A DNA stretch of 29,715 nt from Lactobacillus sp. UBA5815 (GTDB taxonomy: Bacteria; Bacillota; Bacilli; Lactobacillales; Lactobacillaceae): positions 1,028 through 30,742 of the forward strand of contig DICX01000036.1 in NCBI GenBank assembly GCA_002417825.1. The letters run 5' to 3'. Of this stretch, positions 24,235 through 29,715 are shown in pieces; the stretch's first letter is position 1; each line of letters opens with the position of its first letter. The translations under genes and the position numbers were made by a program. A model generated the notes under the pieces. That model was not told the DNA's origin and did not search any database. It saw only the letters and a program-made list of their open reading frames with translations.

Positions 24235-25128
24235 ATGGTGACACTGTTATACGTTAAAAATTTGAAAAAAAGTTTCGGGGCGAAACTGGCGGTTGATGAC
24301 ATTGATTTGCAGATAAGCAGAGGGCAATTGATCGCACTGCTTGGACCCAACGGTGCTGGAAAATCTACAGTCATTAGTATGTTGATTGGCATAATGAAGC
24401 CTGATTCTGGCGAAATCAGGCTTGAAGAGATGTCTCCTCAGGAATCACATTATCATCGCCGAATAGGAGTCGTCTTTCAATCGAGTGTGTTGGATGGGCA
24501 GCTGACGGTTCGGCAGAATCTGAATTTACGAGCTGGTATGTATCGTGATATTGGTTCTGAGCGCGTAAGCGAAGTTTTGAGCCAGTTTTCTCTTACAAAA
24601 ATCGCTGACCAAAAGTATAAAACATTGTCAGGAGGACAACGTCGTCGAGTCGACATTGCACGGGCAGTTTTACATCATCCCGACTTGCTTTTTTTGGATG
24701 AACCTTCAACTGGGCTTGATGTGCAGACTAGGCGCATGATCTGGATGATCCTTGATCGCTTACGCCGAGAAGATCGGCTGACAATCGTCTTGACGACACA
24801 TTATCTTGAAGAAGCTGAAACTGCAGATTTTGTCTACGTTTTGGATTATGGAAAAATCATCGCAGCAGATACTGTTCAAAAATTGAAAAAGGCTTATGCA
24901 CCGACGCGGTTGCTGATCAGTACGTTGTACCCTAAGCGTCTTCAATCCCAGTTCCCCAAAGATTGGCGTGTAGCTGTGACGTCAACGGGATTATCGATCG
25001 CAGTTCCTGATGCCATATCCTGCATCCCGATTCTCTCTCGTTTAGAATCATCAATTGATGATTTTGAACTGCGAAAGGGAACGGTAGATGATATTTTCTT
25101 GACGCTGACAGGAAAGGAGATGCGCTAA
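24235..25128 (+). CDS. ABC transporter ATP-binding protein
   Basis: ATPase of an ABC-2 type exporter. The 297 residues carry Walker A GPNGAGKST (37-45), a Q-loop at VVFQSS (about 80-85), the signature LSGGQRRR (about 135-142), Walker B LLFLDEPSTGLD (about 155-166) and the switch histidine TTHYLEEAE (about 190-198). All catalytic motifs are intact. An extra C-terminal region of about 70 residues resembles that of drug- or antibiotic-type exporters of the DrrA/CcmA class. ATG has AGGGAGG upstream. It is the first gene of a four-gene unit whose other members are its permease, a LytTR regulator and a DUF3021 protein. The transported substrate is unknown. Confidence 0.93.
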   Translation: MVTLLYVKNLKKSFGAKLAVDDIDLQISRGQLIALLGPNGAGKSTVISMLIGIMKPDSGEIRLEEMSPQESHYHRRIGVVFQSSVLDGQLTVRQNLNLRAGMYRDIGSERVSEVLSQFSLTKIADQKYKTLSGGQRRRVDIARAVLHHPDLLFLDEPSTGLDVQTRRMIWMILDRLRREDRLTIVLTTHYLEEAETADFVYVLDYGKIIAADTVQKLKKAYAPTRLLISTLYPKRLQSQFPKDWRVAVTSTGLSIAVPDAISCIPILSRLESSIDDFELRKGTVDDIFLTLTGKEMR

Positions 25129-25129
25129 T

Positions 25130-25993
25130 ATGACAGGACTTGTCAAACGCAATTTATGGTTGTATTTTGAAGATCGCAGTGGTGTTTTCTTTTCTTTGCT
25201 TGGTGCACTGATTGCTTTCGTCCTATATATTATTTTTCTTAAACATAACATGGCAACAAGCTGGGATAATGTGCCATATAAAAATGAACTGCTGGACAAA
25301 TGGCTGATTGGTGGTACATTGGCAACAACCGCAATTACGACCACGGGTAATGCCGTCAGTACAGCAGTCACTGATCGTGAAAATGGACGTTTAACCGACT
25401 TGATGATGACGGATGTTCACAGTGAGACAATTCAAGCTGCATATGCGGTCAATGGCATTATTGTAGGGACGATTATGCAAATCGTCATGTTGATCAGCTT
25501 GAGCGTATATTTTTGGGTGACGGATGGTATCCATTTTGATTGGACATTAATCCCACAATTACTGGCCATTGCAGTCCTTAATGCAACGATATGGACGATG
25601 TTCAATGTGCTGATTCAAACTTTTATACATAAAATGTCTACGTTGGGTACTGTTCAATCTTTGATTGGAACGGCTGCAGGATTTTTTGTCGGTGTTTATT
25701 TGCCGATAGGGATGCTTCCACATTCGGCTAGCCACTTGATCAAATGGACGCCGGCGCCTTACAGTGCGTCACTTTATCGCCGTGTTTTGATGGCGAAATC
25801 ACTGAAAATTGCTTTTAAAAGTAGAACGGACCGAATTGAGTTTGAACGAATCATGGGGATCAATATCAGCATTCATGGCATGAATGCATATCTAACTGAT
25901 ACGATTATTTTGAGCGCATGTGCACTGACTTTTGCCATATTTGTCGGTTTGCTTGCAAGAAGGAGTCAAATGTCAGCCGTTCAAGTGCATTAG
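25130..25993 (+). CDS. ABC-2 type transporter permease
   Basis: Membrane partner of the ATPase one base upstream. The 287 residues have six predicted helices: about 21-38 (FFSLLGALIAFVLYIIFL), 60-80, 105-128, 140-165, 175-195 and 255-278. A cytoplasmic N-terminus and the ABC-2 pattern of a conserved segment TDRENGRLTDLMMTDV between helices 2 and 3 support the call. The loop before the last helix is long and polar. ATG has AAGGAG about 8 bases upstream within the ATPase gene. With the regulator and DUF3021 protein downstream, it may export or provide immunity to a toxic compound or peptide. That is inference only. Confidence 0.9.
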   Translation: MTGLVKRNLWLYFEDRSGVFFSLLGALIAFVLYIIFLKHNMATSWDNVPYKNELLDKWLIGGTLATTAITTTGNAVSTAVTDRENGRLTDLMMTDVHSETIQAAYAVNGIIVGTIMQIVMLISLSVYFWVTDGIHFDWTLIPQLLAIAVLNATIWTMFNVLIQTFIHKMSTLGTVQSLIGTAAGFFVGVYLPIGMLPHSASHLIKWTPAPYSASLYRRVLMAKSLKIAFKSRTDRIEFERIMGINISIHGMNAYLTDTIILSACALTFAIFVGLLARRSQMSAVQVH

Positions 25994-26019
25994 TCGATAA
26001 ATGAAAGGGGGAGCTAAAA

Positions 26020-26472
26020 ATCAAAATCAAATTTGAAATCACCACCAACCAATCAATAGATGACGTGGAAGTGATCATTCGTGCGAAGACAGTTACCCCT
26101 GAGGTCATGGCAATCATGCATCAACTGGAAGCAATTGGGAAAACGACGCCAACTTTGGCACTAATGGTTGATGACCGCGTTGTCTTAGTCCCGCAGCGTG
26201 AGATTATCATGTTCGACGTAAGTGGTGTGGAAATAACGATGCAAACCACTAAAAAAATTTATCATGTGCGAGGTCAGCTCAAACGTACACTTGCTAAACT
26301 CAATGTGAATGATTTCGTACAAGTATCCAAAAACGCCGTGCTCAATTTAAACTACTTGGAAACGCTTGAAGCCTCCTTTTCTGGAAACATGATGGCGCAT
26401 TTGAGCAATGGCCTTAAAGTGATGGTCAGCCGCAAGTATCTGCCTGCATTAAAAACAAAATTAGGAATGTGA
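26020..26472 (+). CDS. LytTR-domain transcriptional regulator, non-canonical start
   Basis: A small DNA-binding regulator without a receiver domain, of the LytTR regulatory system type. The LytTR domain covers about residues 50-150: VLVPQREIIMFDVSGVEITMQT, VRGQLKRTLAKL, DFVQVSKNAVLNLNYLETLE and KVMVSRKYLPALK. I place the start at the ATC codon 26020, giving (M)KIKFEITTNQSIDDVEVII. This restores the usual N-terminus of these proteins and has GGGGGAG 6 bases upstream. The nearest ordinary start in frame is GTG 26065, which lacks a ribosome-binding site and drops 15 conserved residues. By knowledge of such pairs, the membrane protein encoded next restrains the regulator. The 9-bp repeats at 24139-24168 are its likely target. 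Confidence 0.88.
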   Translation: MKIKFEITTNQSIDDVEVIIRAKTVTPEVMAIMHQLEAIGKTTPTLALMVDDRVVLVPQREIIMFDVSGVEITMQTTKKIYHVRGQLKRTLAKLNVNDFVQVSKNAVLNLNYLETLEASFSGNMMAHLSNGLKVMVSRKYLPALKTKLGM

Positions 26473-26481
26473 GGTGATCTC

Positions 26482-26889
26482 GTGAATTTTTTAAAAACCA
26501 GCTTGCTGAACATGTTGAGAGGACTCTTGATTGGTGCGTTGATGAGTATGCTGACTATGATTTTTATTGGACATCCGATACAAGTCACACCAGGTGATCT
26601 ATCAGCCATGCTTATCATGAGTGCATTGATTGGATTTTTGTCTATGTTGTTTAATATTGAAAATTTACCTTTTAAAGCTGCATTGCCGATACATTTTATC
26701 TTGACAGCGGTGATCGTGTTTGTGACTAATTATCTGCGTAAAGATCTTTTTAGTCCGATATTTAGGCTTTTCATTATTTATATCGTCATCTATGCTGGTG
26801 TTTGGCTTCTTTTGGGGATTTGGCAGTATCTGGATGTGCAGCGAATCAATTCTTATATCAAGAAACGTCAAAAGAAATCAGGAAAATAA
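26482..26889 (+). CDS. DUF3021 membrane protein, likely partner of the LytTR regulator
   Basis: A 135-residue protein with four predicted helices (about 11-29, 43-60, 70-88 and 93-115) and a basic cytoplasmic tail ending KKRQKKSGK. Size, topology, the position right after a LytTR gene and the segment ALIGFLSMLFNIENLPFKAALPIHF match DUF3021. Proteins placed this way act as membrane inhibitors of LytTR regulators in streptococcal systems. Whether this one holds the regulator at the membrane, and what signal it reads, is inference. Start is GTG 26482 with GAGGTGATC upstream. It ends the operon before a terminator-like stem at about 26939. Confidence 0.85.
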   Translation: MNFLKTSLLNMLRGLLIGALMSMLTMIFIGHPIQVTPGDLSAMLIMSALIGFLSMLFNIENLPFKAALPIHFILTAVIVFVTNYLRKDLFSPIFRLFIIYIVIYAGVWLLLGIWQYLDVQRINSYIKKRQKKSGK

Positions 26890-26938
26890 GTGCTTTTAGT
26901 GCTTTTTGAAATGAAAATATGTCATAAAATCGAATTTT

Positions 26939-26985
26939 AAAAGTTCTCATGAGATGTCAAAAAATAGTCTTGTGAGAATTTTTTG
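26939..26985 (+). terminator. Terminator of the ABC/LytTR operon
   Basis: AAAAGTTCTCA (26939-26949) pairs with TGAGAATTTTT (26973-26983) over 11 bp including one G-U pair, and the T run continues. The loop is long (23 bases), so efficiency is uncertain. Confidence 0.6.
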
Positions 26986-27039
26986 ATTTAAAAAACAATC
27001 TATCTTGAAGTACATTATTTTATGATAATGTGTGAAGGT

Positions 27040-27068
27040 CTGACAACCTCGTTTGGACATGCTAAAAT
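27040..27068 (+). promoter_or_regulatory. Strong promoter upstream of rbgA
   Basis: CTGACA (27040-27045) and TAAAAT (27063-27068) have a 17-bp spacer and an extended -10 TG at 27060-27061. This is one of the best promoters in the window, yet it lies about 245 bases before rbgA. Confidence 0.75.
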
Positions 27069-27073
27069 GAAAT

Positions 27074-27305
27074 AGCGCTTGAGCTTGTATCTTTTCATGA
27101 TCAAATATAAGTCATAAACCTTATTTTTTAAAAACAAGTTCTTGCCAGTCAAGGATCGTCTTTTTGAACCGTTGAGTACAAAGAACGCAAAAACATTAAA
27201 TCCAAGTTTTATATAGACTGTTGAATTATTTTGTCAGCATCAGGGATGTTCTTATTTGAAAAGTAACCAGGCAGGCTGATTCAAAATTTTAAGCTATTTT
27301 TTCAA
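27074..27305 (+). ncRNA. Candidate structured leader or small RNA upstream of rbgA
   Basis: From the predicted start, four nested pairings make one rod: AGCTT (27082-27086) with AAGCT (27291-27295), TTTT (27092-27095) with AAAA (27283-27286), ATCA (27100-27103) with TGAT (27277-27280), and CTTGCC (27141-27146) with GGCAGG (27270-27275). T6 follows the closing arm. A rival local hairpin forms at 27139-27155. It may be a free 6S-like RNA or an rbgA leader; short helices in AT-rich DNA can arise by chance. Confidence 0.3.
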
Positions 27306-27319
27306 AGGAGTTGGGTAAT

Positions 27320-28180
27320 ACGACTAATATACAATGGTATCCAGGGCACATGAACAAAGCTAAGAATCAATTAGCTGATCAGTTGAATACGCTCGATGTG
27401 ATCATTGAAGTGCTTGATGCACGCATACCAATTTCAAGTCGAAATCCTATGATCGATCAAATCATTGGGGATAAACCACACATCATCGTTTTAAATAAAT
27501 CAGATTTAGCAGATTCAGCTCAAAGCAAAAAATGGGTGGCCGATTTTAAACAAAGAAATCAATTCGTTTTATCTCTTGATGCACAGCATCATACGAACAT
27601 CGATCAATTACGGCGAAATATCAAGCGGGCGGATCAGATGCGGGCGACTAAATTAGAAGAACGTGGCGCACGTCATCCAGTTAGTCATGTTGCTTTTGTC
27701 GGCATTCCAAATTGTGGCAAATCAACGTTGATCAATCGCCTTGTTGGCAGCAAACGTGCGCAAGTTGGTAATAAACCAGGCGTTACGAAAGGCCAGACTT
27801 GGATGAAAGCTGCTAAGTCTTCTGATAACATTCAGGTGCTGGATACACCGGGAATTTTATGGCCAAAGTTTGAATCACAAACTGTTGGCTATAAGTTGGC
27901 AGCATTAGGGGCAATCAGAGACGATGTTTTTAATGCAGATGATGTCGCGCTTTTTGTCATTGAATTTTTAAAAAAACATTATGCCAATTTCCTTTTAAGA
28001 TTTAGTCGTTTAAGTGAGACAGATTTTACCAATTTAAGCAATCCTGATTTCTTATTGGCGATGACGGCAAAATATGGGATGAAAGACGACTACGAGCGTT
28101 TTAGTCTTTTCTTCTTACAACAATTGCGTAAAGGGCGTTTGGGAAGGATCGATCTGGATCTTGAAGTTGACGGAAATTAA
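27320..28180 (+). CDS. rbgA: Ribosome biogenesis GTPase RbgA (YlqF), ACG at the expected start
   Basis: Circularly permuted GTPase required for maturation of the 50S subunit. The N-terminal TNIQWYPGHMNKAKNQL is the family signature. The G motifs appear in permuted order: NKSD (G4, about 55-58), then GIPNCGKST (G1, about 129-137), PGVTKGQ (G2) and DTPG (G3, about 174-177), followed by a C-terminal helical domain. I place the start at ACG 27320, 9 bases after AAAGGAG. It gives (M)TNIQWYPGHM, 286 residues. TTG 27311 is in frame but abuts the Shine-Dalgarno with no gap. ATG 27353 would delete the conserved WYPGHM. It overlaps rnhB. Confidence 0.93.
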   Translation, partial: TTNIQWYPGHMNKAKNQLADQLNTLDVIIEVLDARIPISSRNPMIDQIIGDKPHIIVLNKSDLADSAQSKKWVADFKQRNQFVLSLDAQHHTNIDQLRRNIKRADQMRATKLEERGARHPVSHVAFVGIPNCGKSTLINRLVGSKRAQVGNKPGVTKGQTWMKAAKSSDNIQVLDTPGILWPKFESQTVGYKLAALGAIRDDVFNADDVALFVIEFLKKHYANFLLRFSRLSETDFTNLSNPDFLLAMTAKYGMKDDYERFSLFFLQQLRKGRLGRIDLDLEVDGN

Positions 28181-28910
28181 AGAATTGCTGCATGCATCAG
28201 TTTCACAAGAGATTTTGTCTGAACTGGAATCAGATCCAAGGATTGGTGTTCAAAAATTGTTGCAGCAATATCAAAAAAGGCAAGCCAAGATGATACGACA
28301 AAAATCAGCTTTTTTGCAGCGGTTTTCGTTTGAAAAACGATTTTGGTCAAAACATCAGCTTGTGGCAGGGATCGATGAAGTGGGCCGTGGGCCGCTTGCT
28401 GGGCCTGTCGTAACGGCAGCAGTCATTTTGCCGACTGACTTTGACCTGATTCAAGTTAATGATTCCAAGCAATTGACGCCTAAAAATCGCCGCGCACTTT
28501 ATCCTAAGATTTTAGAAGAAGCTGTCGATGTTGGCATTGGATTAAAGTCTGCCCAGGTGATCGACCAAGTCAATATTTATCAAGCAGATCGCTTAGCGAT
28601 GGCTCAAGCAGTTGAGGCACTTTCGATAAAACCAGATGTGCTTTTAGTCGATGCTATGCAAGTCCCGATTGATCTTCCACAGGTCAAATTAATTCATGGG
28701 GATGCACGATCTAACTCGATTGCCGCTGCAAGTATCGTCGCCAAAGTTTTTCGTGATGATTTGATGACTGCTTATGGAGAACTTTATCCTGAATATGATT
28801 TTGCGCATAATGCAGGATATGGGACACCTAAACATTTGGCTGCTCTCAAGGAATTTGGACCGACACCGATTCATCGCAAAACGTTTGCACCTGTCGATCA
28901 AATGAGTTGA
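28161..28910 (+). CDS. rnhB: Ribonuclease HII
   Basis: Removes RNA from RNA-DNA hybrids and single ribonucleotides from DNA. The 249 residues have an N-terminal helical extension typical of Firmicutes (about 1-65) and the RNase H fold. The catalytic acids are visible: D and E of GIDEVGRGPLAGPV (about 71-74), D of VLLVDAMQ (near 162), and the RDDLM aspartate (near 196). The motif GDARSNSIAAASIVAK is present. The start is uncertain: TTG 28161 or TTG 28167, both inside the end of rbgA. The second is better spaced from GGA and gives MTEIKELL. Overlap with rbgA suggests coupled translation. A stem overlapping the dprA ribosome-binding site follows. Confidence 0.95.
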   Translation: MKLTEIKELLHASVSQEILSELESDPRIGVQKLLQQYQKRQAKMIRQKSAFLQRFSFEKRFWSKHQLVAGIDEVGRGPLAGPVVTAAVILPTDFDLIQVNDSKQLTPKNRRALYPKILEEAVDVGIGLKSAQVIDQVNIYQADRLAMAQAVEALSIKPDVLLVDAMQVPIDLPQVKLIHGDARSNSIAAASIVAKVFRDDLMTAYGELYPEYDFAHNAGYGTPKHLAALKEFGPTPIHRKTFAPVDQMS

Positions 28911-28924
28911 GCAATCTCAAAGTG

Positions 28925-28965
28925 AAAATCCTCCGCTTTTTTCGTAATTAAAGGCGGAGGATTTT
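28925..28965 (+). terminator. Hairpin after rnhB that contains the dprA ribosome-binding site
   Basis: AAAATCCTCCGC (28925-28936) and GCGGAGGATTTT (28954-28965) form a perfect 12-bp stem with a 17-base loop. The right arm holds GGAGG (28956-28960), the only Shine-Dalgarno of dprA. It can end the rnhB transcript, though the T run is only four bases, or hide the dprA site in read-through mRNA. Confidence 0.7.
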
Positions 28966-28968
28966 AAA

Positions 28969-29715
28969 TTGGATTTAACTGAGTTCGTTTTACGACTGAA
29001 ACTACAAAAAAATATCGGTTACGTCAAATCATTGAAAGTTCTTAGACAGCTTCCAACATTGTCTGAGATCGATGAATCATGTCTTGATCAACTCGATTTG
29101 CCCAAATCGCTGAAACAAGATGTCACAAAAGCAATGCACAATGAAAAAAGCCGTAGTTTGATTTTCCAACTTCACTCACAATGTACAGTGATTTCTTTTT
29201 TTGATGAACGATACCCCGCACAACTGCGCGAAATTTATCAGCCACCACTAATTCTGTTTGCTAAAGGGAATCTCAATCTTTTAAGGAAAAAAATCACGAC
29301 GATCGTTGGTTCTAGGCAACCAACAAGTTACAGTCAAGAAGTTTTGTCACATTTAATACCTGTTTTGATTAAAAAAAAGATCGTCATAGCCAGTGGCTTA
29401 GCTCAAGGCGTGGATACGATCGCACATCGCGAGACATTATCTGCAAACGGAAAAACGATTGCCGTTGTTGGTAATGGTCTCAATCATTTTTATCCTAGGC
29501 AAAATCAACGCTTGCAAGATGAAATCAGTCGACATGGCTTACTGATTAGTGAATATTTGCCAGATACACCACCACGTCCGTTTCGCTTTCCCGAGCGCAA
29601 TCGGATTTTAGCTGGATTATCTGAAAATGTTATCGTGACTGAAGCCAAACATCATTCTGGTTCACTGATTACTGCTAATCTTGCTTTGCAGGAGAATCGA
29701 AATATTTATGCCGTT
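28969..29715 (+). CDS. dprA: DNA-processing protein DprA, partial (5' part)
   Basis: Loads RecA onto incoming single-stranded DNA during natural transformation. The frame is open from TTG 28969 to the window edge (249 codons), so the C-terminus is missing. After an N-terminal helical region (about 1-75) comes the Rossmann-like DprA/Smf core. It is recognised by TTIVGSRQPTSYSQEVL (about 113-129), ASGLAQGVDTIAH, GNGLNHFYPRQNQRL, FPERNRILAGLS and EAKHHSGSLITANLALQENR. TTG is chosen because GGAGG lies 8 bases before it and the residues that follow, DLTEFVLRLKLQKNIG, match family starts. The Shine-Dalgarno is inside a 12-bp stem. Confidence 0.95.
   Translation, partial: MDLTEFVLRLKLQKNIGYVKSLKVLRQLPTLSEIDESCLDQLDLPKSLKQDVTKAMHNEKSRSLIFQLHSQCTVISFFDERYPAQLREIYQPPLILFAKGNLNLLRKKITTIVGSRQPTSYSQEVLSHLIPVLIKKKIVIASGLAQGVDTIAHRETLSANGKTIAVVGNGLNHFYPRQNQRLQDEISRHGLLISEYLPDTPPRPFRFPERNRILAGLSENVIVTEAKHHSGSLITANLALQENRNIYAV

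Larger units (their letters stand above)
26890..27319 (+). other. Gene-free stretch between the LytTR unit and rbgA
   Basis: About 430 bases with no convincing gene. It holds a terminator (26939-26985), a strong promoter (27040-27068) and a leader of about 240 nt that may be structured. Only six-codon reading frames start with ATG in the leader; none looks like a conserved leader peptide. No T-box, tRNA or known riboswitch core is recognisable. Confidence 0.7.

Noticed and set aside
27103..27128. Terminator (ATAAG...CTTAT then T6) just after the rbgA promoter
   Set aside because: The stem is 5 bp of nearly pure A-T with an 8-base loop, too weak for intrinsic termination.

Overview
This is a chromosomal housekeeping region from a low-GC Gram-positive bacterium. 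It is most likely a homofermentative member of the Lactobacillaceae. I infer that from gene order and protein style: dnaE, pfkA and pyk; then cvfB, xerD-like, ribT, scpA, scpB, rluB; an FMN riboswitch with ribU; a LysM protein, cmk, rpsA, der, hup and a TPR gene; and rbgA, rnhB, dprA. A pfkA-pyk pair argues against an obligate heterofermenter. The species cannot be named from the sequence alone. I see no rRNA, tRNA, IS element, prophage or CRISPR array.

Layout. 1-3.5 kb: the tail of an unidentified gene, a two-way terminator, a small DUF2929-type membrane protein (minus strand) and dnaE. 3.5-6.5 kb: the glycolytic pair pfkA-pyk with its own promoter, a possible CcpA box and a strong terminator. 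6.5-10.8 kb: a tightly packed run of overlapping genes, cvfB/xerD-like, ribT/scpA/scpB/rluB, for RNA binding, chromosome condensation and 23S rRNA modification. 10.8-11.65 kb: promoter, FMN aptamer, terminator and the riboflavin uptake protein ribU. 11.7-17.5 kb: LysM protein, cmk, rpsA, der, hup and the TPR protein. 17.5-21.3 kb: a HAD phosphatase and a YitT membrane protein (minus), cca (plus) and a haemolysin III-type protein (minus). 21.4-24 kb: degV-yozE-ctpA. 24.1-26.9 kb: a four-gene unit of ABC ATPase, ABC-2 permease, LytTR regulator and DUF3021 membrane protein. 26.9-27.3 kb: the only long gene-free stretch. 27.3-29.7 kb: rbgA, rnhB and the start of dprA, which runs off the end.

Points worth a second look. 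(1) The XerD-like protein beside scpA has lost three catalytic positions of a tyrosine recombinase, as the streptococcal XerD-like protein has. (2) Two perfect 9-bp direct repeats with a 12-bp spacer lie upstream of the LytTR/DUF3021/ABC unit, which is the architecture of a LytTR operator. (3) Three genes have ATA, ATC or ACG where their Shine-Dalgarno spacing and protein family predict the start; one of them (TPR) also has an in-frame stop at codon 13. (4) Hairpins sit at the ribosome-binding sites of cmk and dprA. (5) A strong promoter precedes an unexplained leader of about 240 nt before rbgA that can form a nested rod.
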